Source of the DNA: Saprospiraceae bacterium
Lineage (GTDB): Bacteria > Bacteroidota > Bacteroidia > Chitinophagales > Saprospiraceae
Reading direction: 5' to 3'
NCBI GenBank assembly: GCA_015490715.1
Contig: WFXH01000036.1
Location: forward strand, 1-34,806
DNA: 34,806 bases
The translations under genes were made by a program, and so were the position numbers. Position 1 is the stretch's first letter. Each line of letters opens with the position of its first letter. Shown one piece after another: positions 8,109 through 16,403 of this stretch. The notes beneath the pieces are model-generated. The model was not told the DNA's origin and did not search any database. It saw only the letters and a program-made list of their open reading frames with translations.

Positions 8109-8526
8109 CACTCAACTCGTTGACATCTCCCTCCACGGGGGGAAAGTGCTTGGCCATTTCGTCGGCAATGCGCTTGATGGCAGCACAAAGGCCCTCAGCC
8201 CATTTCTTCTGGATGAAGTAGCTTTCGATGAGGCGGGCCACCTCGTCCCAAAAACCCTCGGGCACCAACGAATGAATGCCCTTATCACCGATGACGACAA
8301 AGCGACGCATACGCGGTGCAATAAATATCAACACCCCGTTGCGCCTTGCGGTCTGATGCATGCCGAGAAGCTCAAATACGCGCTTGGCCTCCGCAAACAC
8401 ATCGCCTTCGGCTATGGCATCAAAATGCACGCGTATTTCGCCACTCGTACGACGCTCTGCCTCGCGTATGCATTCGACGACCCTGCGGTCGTCTTCGGCA
8501 CTGAGCATCACATGGGGGTAAAACAT
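8086..8526 (-). CDS. Second TPM-domain protein, soluble form
   Basis: The product is 146 residues with no signal sequence and no membrane helix. It has the TPM fold signs: SAEDDRRVVECIREAERRTSGEIRVHF at the start, then ARRNGVLIFIAPRMRRFVVIGDKGIH, and a closing helix IESYFIQKKWAEGL. It sits between lemA (1 base after the lemA stop) and the longer TPM gene, which it overlaps by 23 bases. The three-gene order lemA, short TPM, long TPM with Gly-rich tail is a common Bacteroidota arrangement, probably an envelope-stress or membrane-maintenance unit. The function is not established. Confidence 0.9.
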   Translation of the reverse strand: MFYPHVMLSAEDDRRVVECIREAERRTSGEIRVHFDAIAEGDVFAEAKRVFELLGMHQTARRNGVLIFIAPRMRRFVVIGDKGIHSLVPEGFWDEVARLIESYFIQKKWAEGLCAAIKRIADEMAKHFPPVEGDVNELSDEISYGE

Positions 8527-8527
8527 A

Positions 8528-9118
8528 TCAAAACTCTACTTTCGGCGCCTCTTGTGCTCCCTCTTCTGCTTCGAAATAGGGCTTCGCTCCAAAGCCGAAA
8601 ATCGTAGCGTAGATATTTTCGGGAAACTTCCGCACGAGGGCGTTGTAGGCTTGCACGGCCTGATTGTAGCGATCGCGCGCGACTTTGATGCGGTTTTCCG
8701 TGCCTTCGAGCTGGGCCTGTAGTTCAAGGAAGTTTTTATTGGCTTTGAGTTCGGGATACCGCTCTACCGTCAGGAGCAGTCGCCCCAGGGATTTGCTCAG
8801 AGCGTTTTGCAGCTGGCTGAAGCGCTGGATGTCTTCGGCGCTGAGCTTTTCAGGATTGATCTGAATAGAAGTAGCTCGGGCGCGTGCTTCGATCACTTCG
8901 CGCAGGGTGGAGCGCTCAAAATCTGCCGCTCCCTTGACCGTCTCCACGAGGTTGGGGATGAGGTCGGCACGGCGTTGGTAAGCGCTTTGCAGATTGGCCC
9001 ACGCCTGCTTGACCTTCTCCTCCTCTCCGACGAAGGTGTTGTACGCGCCACAGCCCTGAAAGAGCCCTAATAGCACAAATAGCCCGATTCCGATGATCAG
9101 TATCTGCCTCTTTGTCAT
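8528..9118 (-). CDS. lemA: LemA family membrane protein
   Basis: The product is 196 residues, the usual LemA length. One N-terminal membrane helix (ILIIGIGLFVLLGLFQG, about 5-21) is followed by a helical periplasmic domain with family motifs: YNTFVGEEEKVKQAWANLQSAYQRRADLIPNLVETVKGAADFE, the LGRLLLTVERYPELKANKNFLELQAQLEGTENRI signature, and VQAYNALVRKFPENIYATIFGF. The cysteine after the helix (QGC) is a weak lipobox at best. It is first in the minus-strand operon with the two TPM genes. A copy of the GTATAAAATCG element lies on its coding strand, 10 bases before the ATG. Its cellular role is not well defined. Confidence 0.95.
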   Translation of the reverse strand: MTKRQILIIGIGLFVLLGLFQGCGAYNTFVGEEEKVKQAWANLQSAYQRRADLIPNLVETVKGAADFERSTLREVIEARARATSIQINPEKLSAEDIQRFSQLQNALSKSLGRLLLTVERYPELKANKNFLELQAQLEGTENRIKVARDRYNQAVQAYNALVRKFPENIYATIFGFGAKPYFEAEEGAQEAPKVEF

Positions 9119-9127
9119 GATCCATTA

Positions 9128-9138
9128 CGATTTTATAC
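9128..9138 (-). promoter_or_regulatory. GTATAAAATCG element 10 bases before lemA start
   Basis: On the lemA coding strand the sequence reads GTATAAAATCG, then 9-10 bases, then ATG at 9118. The same spacing is seen before ssb and the SDR gene. It could be an A/U-rich translation enhancer of the Bacteroidota type, or part of a promoter. The rest of 9119-9320 holds the RRM terminator and no gene. Confidence 0.5.
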
Positions 9139-9267
9139 CTCGCACAAAAAACACCTTTCGACGAGGTAATATACGGATTTTCGACGGTGTGCCAATGCGC
9201 ATACCGTATCCTCGCATGAGGCACACTCCAAACACTGCTGTGCAGCGAACCGATACTTGCAGAAGGG

Positions 9268-9307
9268 AATAAAAAATGTGGGGAGGACCGTCGAGCGTGT
9301 CCTCCCC
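9268..9307 (-). terminator. Rho-independent terminator after the RRM gene
   Basis: Bases 9280-9288 (GGGGAGGAC) pair perfectly with 9299-9307 (GTCCTCCCC) around a 10-base loop. On the minus strand the stem is followed by a T-rich run (ACATTTTTTATT, complement of 9268-9279). It starts 13 bases after the RRM stop codon at 9321, so it ends that transcript and separates it from the lemA operon. Confidence 0.85.
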
Positions 9308-9320
9308 GTCGGTGAGGCAC

Positions 9321-9566
9321 CTATCTGGTGGGCTCGGATACCTTGACGACGATCTGGCTACCGTCAAATTCCGACCCATTGAGTGCTTCGATAGCTTGCA
9401 GGGCCTCTTCGTCGTTGGGCATCTCTACAAAGCCGTAGCGCTTGGAATTGCCCGTTTCGCGATCCATGATGACCTTGGTGTACGATACTTCACCATATTG
9501 GCTGAAGAGCTCACGCAAGTCATCGGCAGTCGTATAACGACCCAATCTTGCAACAAAAATGTTCAT
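9321..9566 (-). CDS. Small RRM-type RNA-binding protein
   Basis: The product is 81 residues and consists of a single RNA recognition motif. RNP2 is IFVARL (3-8) and RNP1 is KRYGFVEM (43-50), with the aromatic residues that stack on RNA in place. Between them lies DDLRELFSQYGEVSYTKVIMDRETGNSKRYGF, the standard RRM helix-loop-strand. This matches the cold-inducible glycine-rich RRM proteins common in Bacteroidota and cyanobacteria, but here the Gly-rich tail is missing. It likely binds single-stranded RNA as a chaperone. The 106-base upstream gap could hold its promoter, which I cannot define. It ends in a strong terminator. Confidence 0.95.
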   Translation of the reverse strand: MNIFVARLGRYTTADDLRELFSQYGEVSYTKVIMDRETGNSKRYGFVEMPNDEEALQAIEALNGSEFDGSQIVVKVSEPTR

Positions 9567-9672
9567 GATAAAACGATTTAAAAGTGAAAAAATCCTATGT
9601 GAGACCCCAGGTGAGCGGGTGCCTTACGGCGGCAAGGTACGACAAATCTTTTAAATCACCCTGTGGAAGTGC

Positions 9673-10725
9673 TCATTTCACTTTTGGGATCAACTCCAAC
9701 ATGCGCTCGATCTGTTCTTTTGTGCCGATGACGATGATGGAGCTGCCGGCCACAATGGGTGTATCGGGGGAAGGATTGACGACAAAGGTTCCGTCGGGCA
9801 TGCGCACGGCAATGATATTGACTCCCGTGCGATTGCGGAAGTTGAGATCGCGTATGGATTTGTCGCGAAAGGGCTCAGGTAGTTCGTCGTAATGGTATTC
9901 CTCAAAAGTGATTTCTGCATGGGGCTCTTTGGCCAATACGGATAAAAACTCTACGGCGTCGGGGCGAGTCACCAGTGCCGCCATGTAGAATCCTCCGATT
10001 TTCATCGGCAGCACGACATGGGAAGCACCCGCCAAGCGGAGTTTCTCAGCCGACTTGTTGTCCTGGGCACGGGAGATGATGTTGAGCTTTTGATTGATAT
10101 GACGCGCGCTCAGTACTCCGTAGAGATTGGTCGTATCGTCGTGCACTGCGGTGATAAAGGCCTTAGCTTGCTCGATACCGGCCATGCGCAACACCTCATC
10201 GCTCGTCGCATCCCCTTCGACGAACAACATCATGGGGTCGCGCTTTAACTCTTCGACGACTTCGGGATCTTTTTCGACGACGACAAAGGGGATGTCCATC
10301 TCGCGGAGGTGCTGGGCTACTTCTCGACCAAAACGACCATAACCCACCACAATGACGTGATCCTGCAGTTTTTGAATGCGTCTCTCCATGTCGCGTTTCC
10401 ACATTTTATGAAATAGTGCACCTTGTACGATCCAATACGTAAAGGCCGTGGCCGTATACGTAAACACACCGATATTGACGACGATCAATACGGAGGTAAA
10501 AATCTTACCCGCATCGCTGAGAGGAGCGACTTCTCCATATCCCACGGTAGAAATAGTGATCACCGTCATGTAGAGGGCATCGATCAGCGAATATCCCTCC
10601 AACCACATAAAGCCCCCAACGGCAGCGAACAGCTCAATGACGATGAGCCATATTGCGATTTGCATTTTCAGCACATCGGCCGTGATAAACTGAAAGAGCC
10701 ACCGCTTCCAACGACTTGTGTACAT
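9673..10725 (-). CDS. Two-helix potassium channel with RCK (TrkA-N/TrkA-C) domains
   Basis: The product is 350 residues. An outer helix at about 21-40, a pore helix and the selectivity filter TVGYGE (60-65) are followed by an inner helix at about 74-100. The cytoplasmic part starts with a Rossmann RCK_N domain (VIVVGYGRFG, 125-133, with an acidic VVVEKD at the end of strand 2) and ends with an RCK_C domain at about 270-350 (NIIAVRMPDGTFVVNPSPDTPIVAGSSIIVIGT). This is the MthK-like layout: an inner-membrane K+ channel gated by nucleotide or ion binding to the RCK ring. It lies 15 bases downstream of pdxH on the same strand, so they are probably cotranscribed, though no functional link is obvious. 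Confidence 0.94.
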   Translation of the reverse strand: MYTSRWKRWLFQFITADVLKMQIAIWLIVIELFAAVGGFMWLEGYSLIDALYMTVITISTVGYGEVAPLSDAGKIFTSVLIVVNIGVFTYTATAFTYWIVQGALFHKMWKRDMERRIQKLQDHVIVVGYGRFGREVAQHLREMDIPFVVVEKDPEVVEELKRDPMMLFVEGDATSDEVLRMAGIEQAKAFITAVHDDTTNLYGVLSARHINQKLNIISRAQDNKSAEKLRLAGASHVVLPMKIGGFYMAALVTRPDAVEFLSVLAKEPHAEITFEEYHYDELPEPFRDKSIRDLNFRNRTGVNIIAVRMPDGTFVVNPSPDTPIVAGSSIIVIGTKEQIERMLELIPKVK

Positions 10726-10740
10726 CTGCGCTGTTTTACC

Positions 10741-11373
10741 TCACGGAGCCAGTCGATAGCGCTTCCAACGATCCTGTTCGAGTACGTAGAGAATGCGGTC
10801 GTGCAGGCGATTTTCCCGACCTTGCCAGAATTCGACGCGCTGGGGACGCACGCGGTAGCCTCCCCAAAAGGCGGGCGCTTGCAGAGCCTCCGTACCCTTG
10901 CGACGAAACTCCTCCCACCATCGGAGCAATACTTCACGCGATTCGATGATTTTGCTCTGCGGCGATATCCACGCTGCAATCCGACTACCGCGTGGACGCG
11001 ACATGAAGTATTGGACGCTCTCCGCACGCGTCACCTTTTCGACCACACCTTCGACACGCACTTGTCGTTCGAGCTCTTTCCAGTAAAAGAGCAGGGCCGC
11101 ATGGGGATTGGCTTGAAGCTCGCGCGCCTTTCGACTCTCGTAGTTGGTGTAAAAGACCAGGCCATGTTCGTCAAAATATTTCAGCAAGACCATCCTGGCC
11201 GAGGGCTTACCATCGGGCGTGGCAGTCGCCAAACACATGGCATTGGCCTCTTCAATGCCCGCCGCAAGGGCCTGCTGCATCCACTCCTCAAACTGGCGCA
11301 TGGGGTGCGCATGTGTGTGCGCAAGGTCGAGTTTTGCCTTTTTATACTCCTTACGCATCTTGCTCAAATCCAT
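10741..11373 (-). CDS. pdxH: Pyridoxamine 5'-phosphate oxidase
   Basis: The product is 210 residues, the normal family length. PdxH uses FMN and oxygen to convert pyridoxamine or pyridoxine 5'-phosphate to pyridoxal 5'-phosphate. Visible signs are an N-terminal MRKEYKKAKLD helix, the FMN-binding core NAMCLATATPDGKPSARMVLLKYFDEHGLVFYTNYESRKARELQ, ALLFYWKELERQVRVEGVVEKV, and the C-terminal signature VRPQRVEFWQGRENRLHDRILY with the substrate-binding Arg and His. The start ATG at 11373 lies 22 bases after the gldE stop, within an ssb-gldE-pdxH-channel run. It is a cytoplasmic enzyme. Confidence 0.96.
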   Translation of the reverse strand: MDLSKMRKEYKKAKLDLAHTHAHPMRQFEEWMQQALAAGIEEANAMCLATATPDGKPSARMVLLKYFDEHGLVFYTNYESRKARELQANPHAALLFYWKELERQVRVEGVVEKVTRAESVQYFMSRPRGSRIAAWISPQSKIIESREVLLRWWEEFRRKGTEALQAPAFWGGYRVRPQRVEFWQGRENRLHDRILYVLEQDRWKRYRLAP

Positions 11374-11395
11374 CCTCCCGTTGCGTTTTTCCTAC

Positions 11396-13117
11396 CTACG
11401 TCTTTTGTCGCCTACCGGCCGACTTCTCAGAGGAGTTGGAGGGATGCTCCTCGGCCTCATCCGCATCCGTACCTTCCCGGCGTGCACCACCCTCAATGTT
11501 TATATCGCTCCGTTTCAAAATATCATCGGTGGTACTGTCGCCACTATCAAGAGCGACGAAAGGTGCACTTTTTCGGTGGCCCATCGGATGATTGGTGGGC
11601 TCTTCACTAATGTCGGCAGACCCTTTCTGCTCTCTTTCCCCTTCACCATCCGGCAAGTTAGGTTCCAGGAGGGTGACCTTTACTTGCTCTATACGGCCAT
11701 CGCGCATCTTTATCACTTGCGCCAGTAGCCGCTCATCGATGCGGATGGGAGTATTTATCGGTGGGAAGTCGCCTGTGTGTTCTAAGATCAAGCCCGCCAC
11801 GATATTGGCTTTTTCTTCGAGTCGCTTGCGCTCCTCTTCTGTCAGATTCAACTTATTGGTTAGCTCTTCTATGCTTTCGGTGCCGTCTACAATGGTGGAG
11901 ACACTTCCCTCGCCCTGGTTGTCTACATACTTTGATGACCTGGGGGCGTTGCTATGGCGTTCTTTGCCCGGGTCAAACTCGTCGCGGATGTCGCCAACGA
12001 CTTCTTCCAGCACGTCTTCCAAGGTAACGATGCCCTGGGGCACACCGTATTCGTCGACGACGATGGCGATGTGTTTTCGCTCGCGCTGGAATTCGCGCAA
12101 CAGGTCGATGCCTTTCTTTTGCTCGGGCACGTAGAGGACATCGTCGACGATGAGTTTTTGCCATTTTAGCCTTTTGCGAGAGCGGTCGTAGAGGGTGTTT
12201 AGCAAGTCTTTGACATATAAAATGCCCACGATTTTATCAAAGCTGCCGTCGATGACGGGCAAGCGGGAGAATTTGTATTGTCGGACTTTTCTCAATACGG
12301 TATCGAGGTCGTCATGGACATCGACGGTGGCCACCTGGCTACGATGGGTCATGATTTTACGCGCCGTGACATCGTCCAGACGAAGAAGCCCTTTGATGAG
12401 CTTGACCGCCGGACGATACTGGGATTCGTGCTCCAGAGATTTTTGCACCATTCGGACGACTTGTCTCTTAGAAGGCTTGGGCGTACGTATAAAAGGTCGA
12501 AAAATCCACGACGCCACATCCGCCATCAGCTCGAACATCCACACAAAGAGCATAAACACATACGTAAGTAGGCGCAAAAACCATCCCGTGTAGCGTATAA
12601 ACTGTACGTTCTTAGCCTGTGCGATGAGCTTGGGGGTAATCTCGCCAAACATGAGCAGGAGGAAAGTCACCCCGATCACTGTGACTATAAAATTGAAGAC
12701 CTTTCCCAAAACTTCAGCGCTCACAGACAAGTTTGTAGTAGAGAGGATGTCTTCACTGAGGCGGACAAACACCTGTTCGCCGCCGAGCTTCCAGAGTAAC
12801 AGCTCAACAGCCAGCACGATGGCGACATTGACAAAGGTGTTGGCGATGAGTATGGTGGCCAGCAGCCGATCCGTATCCCGCAGCAAATAGACGAGCATGC
12901 GGTAGAGCCCAGGCGAACGCGAGCGCAGTTCACTCAAATCGCTCTTCTGAATCGAAAACAGAGCCACCTCCGAGCCCGAAATGGCACCCGAGAGAATCAA
13001 CAGAAAGACGATGATCAGTGCAATCCCCCACCATTCACTAAACGGAAAGGGCATCCAAAGTACCGACAAAAGATAGGCCCGATATAGCAGGCTGGCACCG
13101 GCAGGGTCAGTGTCCAA
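11396..13117 (-). CDS. gldE: Gliding-motility protein GldE / CNNM-CBS-CorC-type transporter
   Basis: The product is 573 residues. A DUF21/CNNM membrane domain spans about 28-220 (SGAISGSEVALFS, LATILIANTFVNVAIV, FGEITPKLIAQ). A CBS pair follows at about 250-370 (VMTHRSQV-like KIMTHRSQVATVDV, FSRLPVIDG, HIAIVVDEYGVPQGIVTLEDVLEEVVGDI), then a CorC_HlyC domain to about 490 and a disordered Ser/Glu-rich tail of about 80 residues beyond the usual end. In Bacteroidota this family next to ssb is GldE, needed for gliding and linked to T9SS lipoprotein partner GldD. Here gldD does not follow; pdxH does. The TTG start at 13117 gives DTDPAGASLL, which resembles known GldE N-termini as I recall them; an ATG at 13054 is the alternative. 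General Mg2+/Co2+ efflux is a possible alternative role. Confidence 0.88.
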   Translation of the reverse strand: MDTDPAGASLLYRAYLLSVLWMPFPFSEWWGIALIIVFLLILSGAISGSEVALFSIQKSDLSELRSRSPGLYRMLVYLLRDTDRLLATILIANTFVNVAIVLAVELLLWKLGGEQVFVRLSEDILSTTNLSVSAEVLGKVFNFIVTVIGVTFLLLMFGEITPKLIAQAKNVQFIRYTGWFLRLLTYVFMLFVWMFELMADVASWIFRPFIRTPKPSKRQVVRMVQKSLEHESQYRPAVKLIKGLLRLDDVTARKIMTHRSQVATVDVHDDLDTVLRKVRQYKFSRLPVIDGSFDKIVGILYVKDLLNTLYDRSRKRLKWQKLIVDDVLYVPEQKKGIDLLREFQRERKHIAIVVDEYGVPQGIVTLEDVLEEVVGDIRDEFDPGKERHSNAPRSSKYVDNQGEGSVSTIVDGTESIEELTNKLNLTEEERKRLEEKANIVAGLILEHTGDFPPINTPIRIDERLLAQVIKMRDGRIEQVKVTLLEPNLPDGEGEREQKGSADISEEPTNHPMGHRKSAPFVALDSGDSTTDDILKRSDINIEGGARREGTDADEAEEHPSNSSEKSAGRRQKT

Positions 13118-13180
13118 AGCTCTTTGTTTTGGTATTCCGTTTATATGTATAATGCGTCGAAGAGGACCATGGTTTTTCGT

Positions 13181-13645
13181 TCAAAAAGGCAGGTCGTCAT
13201 CCTCTAAGGGGATGTCGGTGTCTTCAGCGACGGAAGGTGAGGGATCCTTGAGCCCCATGACTTCTCGATCCGAAGGATAGGTGGAGGGCATTTCACCCAT
13301 GCCTTGTTTGGCTTCCAGGCGCTGTTGGCGGGAGAGCAGACGGCGCACACTGCGCACTTCAATCTCGGTCTTATCGCGGATATTGCCTTCCTGATCCGTC
13401 CAACGATTGTAGCTCAATTTGCCCTCTACATAGAGCAGATCTCCTTTATGAAATTGTTCGGCGCGCTCGGCAAGCTGACGCCAAAAGACCAGGTTGTGCC
13501 ACTCCGTAATCGAATCCCACTGCTCTCCGCGACGAAAATTATACGTCGTCGCCATGCGCACGCGCGCTACCTTGACTCCTGTGTCGAGCATGCGCACCTC
13601 GGGATCCCCTCCCAAATATCCGACTAAAATCACTCGATTTACCAT
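13181..13645 (-). CDS. ssb: Single-stranded DNA-binding protein
   Basis: The product is 154 residues. The OB fold fills about residues 1-110: MVNRVILVGYLGGDPEVR, TNFRRGEQ-like TYNFRRGEQWDSITEWHNLVFW, and FHKGDLLYVEGKLSYNRWTDQEGNIR. A flexible acidic tail ends in EDDDLPF, the conserved tip that recruits replication and repair proteins. It protects single-stranded DNA in replication, recombination and repair. Gene order ssb then gldE is conserved in Bacteroidota. The upstream region has a TATCTTTG -7 box and a GTATAAAATG element 11 bases before the ATG. Confidence 0.97.
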   Translation of the reverse strand: MVNRVILVGYLGGDPEVRMLDTGVKVARVRMATTYNFRRGEQWDSITEWHNLVFWRQLAERAEQFHKGDLLYVEGKLSYNRWTDQEGNIRDKTEIEVRSVRRLLSRQQRLEAKQGMGEMPSTYPSDREVMGLKDPSPSVAEDTDIPLEDDDLPF

Positions 13646-13656
13646 CTCTTGGTTCG

Positions 13657-13666
13657 CATTTTATAC
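13657..13666 (-). promoter_or_regulatory. GTATAAAATG element in the ssb leader
   Basis: On the ssb coding strand GTATAAAATG is followed by 11 bases and then the ATG. If the -7 box at 13679-13686 is used, the element lies inside the short leader, not in the promoter. That favours a role in translation start. Confidence 0.45.
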
Positions 13667-13678
13667 ACTATACAAATA

Positions 13679-13686
13679 CAAAGATA
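13679..13686 (-). promoter_or_regulatory. -7 box for ssb-gldE operon
   Basis: Read on the minus strand this is TATCTTTG, an exact match to TAnnTTTG. It would start transcription near 13672, about 27 bases before the ssb ATG. No -33 TTG at standard spacing is evident. Confidence 0.45.
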
Positions 13687-13829
13687 CGCCTTTCGAGGCA
13701 ATGATGCACCTCCAATTTCCACCACTACACAACACCCCTCCCCATCAACACATCATCTTTGCCCTTTAATTTTTATTAAAACGGCATGATGGCGAAATAG
13801 TATATTTACCCTTTGAAATGTGTACAATC

Positions 13830-15173
13830 ATGGAGTGGACAGATATCCTATGGCAGTGGAGTCGGGCAATCTTCGGCATGGCGGCATTGATAGGCATTAC
13901 GTATCTCTTTAGTTTGAAAAAGCAACATATCGACTGGCATCTGGTGTGGAAGGGCCTGGTCTTACAGCTCGTCTTGGCCTTTTTGATGTTGAAGGTGCCC
14001 TTCATCAGCGAGTTCTTCAATTGGGTAGTCAAGGTATTTGTGTGGATGATCGACTCGACGGTCGATGCGGCGCGCTTCATGTTTGGAGATCTGGCCAATG
14101 CCGCTGTCGGCGAAAAGTTTCGCGATACGGGCATTCAGATCACCTTTGGCTTTGCCTTTTTCGTGTTGCCGACCATTTTGTTCTTTGCGGCCTTTTCACA
14201 GGTATTGTACTACTACGGAGTGTTGCAGCGCGTGGTGGAGTTATTTGCGCGTTTTATGCGGCGTTTTATGCGCATGACGGGGGCGGAGAGCCTGGCTGTC
14301 GCGGCCAACGTATTTATCGGACAGACAGAGGCGCCTCTCGTCGTCAAGCCCTACCTCGAAAAGATGAGCCGCTCGGAAATCATGCTCCTCATGACGGGCG
14401 GTATGGCCACGATTGCGGGGGGCGTCTTTGGGGCCTATATGAGCATGTTGGGCGGTACCGACCCCGAACAGCTGCGCCTGTTTGGCAAACACCTCCTTAC
14501 TGCCTCCATCATCTCTGCCCCTGCTGCTGTCGTTGCGGCCAAGATCATCCTACCTGAGACGGAAAAAGACGTCTTGCGCGAACAGGATGCGCGCATACCG
14601 CGCGACATTGCCGGATCAAACTTTCTGGATGCCCTCACCCGGGGCACCACCGACGGACTCCGTCTTGCCGTCAACGTCGGCGCCATGATCATCACCTTCA
14701 TGGCCCTGGTCTACCTGTCCAACCGCATCCTTCACTTCATCGGGGAGGTCACTCCCATCAACGACTGGATCGCTCAGGCTACCAACGGAACGTTCAAGGA
14801 CCTGTCTTTACAATCGATCTTCGGCTTGTTGTTCGCTCCTATCGCCTGGCTCATCGGCGTCAACGGCGCCGACCTGCTCTACGCCGGCCAAATGCTCGGC
14901 GAAAAGATGGTGCTCAATGAGTTTTTTGCCTACTACTCCCTCAGTGAACTCAAACATCAGGGCATCCTAGACCCGCACACCATCATCATCATGACCTACG
15001 CGCTGTGTGGATTTGCCAACTTCGGTAGCATTGGCATTCAAATAGGCGGAATCGGGGCGATCGCCCCGGGCCAACGCCAAAACCTCGCCCGACTCGGATT
15101 TTTGGCGATGATTGGAGGTACCCTTGCCTGTCTGTATACCGCGACCATCGCAGGGATGCTCCACTTGATGTGA
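13830..15173 (+). CDS. Concentrative nucleoside transporter (NupC/CNT family)
   Basis: The product is about 447 residues from the ATG at 13830; an ATG at 13818 would add four residues. It is an integral inner-membrane symporter that brings in nucleosides with H+ or Na+. Family motifs are clear: FFAAFSQVLYYYGVLQ, ANVFIGQTEAPLVVKPYLEKMSRSEIMLLMTGGMATIAGGVFGAYM, then ISAPAAVVAAKIILPETE and the C-terminal ALCGFANFGSIGIQIGGIGAIAPGQR. The GQTEAPL and TGGMATIAGGV segments line the nucleoside site. A TTACCCTTTG sequence at 13807-13816 resembles a -7 box and would give an almost leaderless message. It sits upstream of pyrD on the same strand, fitting pyrimidine salvage next to synthesis. Confidence 0.95.
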   Translation: MEWTDILWQWSRAIFGMAALIGITYLFSLKKQHIDWHLVWKGLVLQLVLAFLMLKVPFISEFFNWVVKVFVWMIDSTVDAARFMFGDLANAAVGEKFRDTGIQITFGFAFFVLPTILFFAAFSQVLYYYGVLQRVVELFARFMRRFMRMTGAESLAVAANVFIGQTEAPLVVKPYLEKMSRSEIMLLMTGGMATIAGGVFGAYMSMLGGTDPEQLRLFGKHLLTASIISAPAAVVAAKIILPETEKDVLREQDARIPRDIAGSNFLDALTRGTTDGLRLAVNVGAMIITFMALVYLSNRILHFIGEVTPINDWIAQATNGTFKDLSLQSIFGLLFAPIAWLIGVNGADLLYAGQMLGEKMVLNEFFAYYSLSELKHQGILDPHTIIIMTYALCGFANFGSIGIQIGGIGAIAPGQRQNLARLGFLAMIGGTLACLYTATIAGMLHLM

Positions 15174-15191
15174 ATCGCACCGCAACGCGTA

Positions 15192-15222
15192 CGATTTTAT
15201 ACTTGCACGCACGATTTTATAC
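15192..15222. repeat. Tandem pair of the CGATTTTATAC element
   Basis: ACGATTTTATAC occurs twice, at 15191-15202 and 15211-15222, exactly 20 bases (about two helix turns) apart in the same direction. The pair lies 18 bases after the transporter stop and 57 bases before the proposed pyrD start. A two-turn spacing on one DNA face would suit cooperative protein binding; that is inference. Confidence 0.7.
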
Positions 15223-15278
15223 CAAATGGAAGACCACATGCATAGAACACAGCTCTTCGTATCTTGGCCGTCAAAACG

Positions 15279-16331
15279 GTGGAGCGCTTGTACCGCTGGC
15301 TCATTCGACCGCTGTTGTTTTTACTGCCTGCTGAAGTGGCCCATCACTTCACTGCCGAGCTGCTGCGGTGGCTCTTATACATACCCGGCTTTCGCACGAT
15401 ACTGAAAAAGTGCTGTGCCCCGCCGCCATGTCGTGTGAGCTGTCTGGGCTTGACGTTCGAAAATCCCGTCGGGCTCGCTGCGGGGTTTGACAAAAACGGC
15501 CGCTATGTGCGCGTGGCCGAAGCTCTTGGCTTTGGCTTTATCGAAGTGGGCACGGTCACTCCAAAGCCGCAACGGGGCAATTCGCGTCCGCGACTGTTTC
15601 GCCTCGTCCGCGACCGCGCACTCATCAATCGCATGGGTTTTAACAATCATGGAGTACACGCGATGAAGCGCCATCTGCCGCGCACCCGCCGCATCATCGT
15701 CGGCATCAACATCGGCAAAAACAAGGACACACCCAACGAAGAGGCGTGGCGCGATTATCTCTACTGCTTCGAACAGCTCCACGAGCTGGCCGACTTCTTC
15801 GTCGTCAACGTCAGCTCGCCCAATACGCCCGGGCTCCGCGCTCTGCAAAGCGCACACGCTCTCGAACGCATCCTCCACCCCCTACAACGCGCCAACCAAC
15901 AGCGCTCGAAGCCACTACCCATACTCGTCAAGCTGGCTCCAGACATCGATCCCGAAACTTTGGAAGCCCTCGTACAGTGCTGTCGACGCTACGACATCGC
16001 AGGCATCATCGCGACCAATACGACGATCGACCGACCGTCTCTGCAGACACCCACACACATCGTCCAAGCCATCGGCCCAGGAGGCCTCAGCGGTGCACCC
16101 CTACACCAAAAGAGCGTATACATTGCCCAACAGCTCGGCGGCATGTTGCCTTCTTCGATGACATTGATCGGCGTAGGAGGCATCCTCTCTGGCAGTGACG
16201 CTCTTGATTTTCGCAGGGCAGGGGCATGCCTCGTCGAAATATTCACGGGTTTTGTCTACCGTGGCCCTGTTCTCCTCCGTGAAATCACCTTGCAGTGGTG
16301 CCGCTCTCCAAAGGAGATCCCACCCCACTAA
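15279..16331 (+). CDS. pyrD: Dihydroorotate dehydrogenase, class 2 (quinone-dependent)
   Basis: The product is about 350 residues. It oxidises dihydroorotate to orotate in pyrimidine synthesis, passing electrons to quinone at the inner membrane. The N-terminal helices RLYRWLIRPLLFLLPAEVAHHFTAELL are the class 2 membrane-association segment. Then come FENPVGLAAGFDKNG (FMN and substrate), GFIEVGTVTPKPQRGNSRPRLFRL, INRMGFNNHG, VVNVSSPNTPGLR (with the catalytic Ser of class 2), and IATNTTIDRP, GPGGLSGAPL and GVGGILSGSDAL. No in-frame ATG exists upstream. GTG at 15279 fits the family N-terminus best; TTG at 15264 is possible. It ends 72 bases from the convergent SOD gene. Confidence 0.94.
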   Translation: MERLYRWLIRPLLFLLPAEVAHHFTAELLRWLLYIPGFRTILKKCCAPPPCRVSCLGLTFENPVGLAAGFDKNGRYVRVAEALGFGFIEVGTVTPKPQRGNSRPRLFRLVRDRALINRMGFNNHGVHAMKRHLPRTRRIIVGINIGKNKDTPNEEAWRDYLYCFEQLHELADFFVVNVSSPNTPGLRALQSAHALERILHPLQRANQQRSKPLPILVKLAPDIDPETLEALVQCCRRYDIAGIIATNTTIDRPSLQTPTHIVQAIGPGGLSGAPLHQKSVYIAQQLGGMLPSSMTLIGVGGILSGSDALDFRRAGACLVEIFTGFVYRGPVLLREITLQWCRSPKEIPPH

Positions 16332-16364
16332 TGCAGCGCAATGGCGCCGACTAAGGCTCACACC

Positions 16365-16390
16365 TTCAAAGGGTCACAACGCCCTTTAAG
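16365..16390. terminator. Possible bidirectional terminator between pyrD and SOD
   Basis: AAAGGG (16368-16373) pairs with CCCTTT (16382-16387) around an 8-base loop, with CTT/AAG extending the stem past a bulge. It sits midway between convergent genes. There is no good T-run on either strand, so the call is weak. The rest of 16332-16403 shows nothing else. Confidence 0.3.
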
Positions 16391-16403
16391 CCACCATCTA
16401 CTC

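Noticed and set aside
10423-11610. 395-codon plus-strand frame opposite the K+ channel, pdxH and gldE
   Set aside because: It runs antisense to three well-supported genes and has no recognisable domain; its composition is that of a shadow frame.
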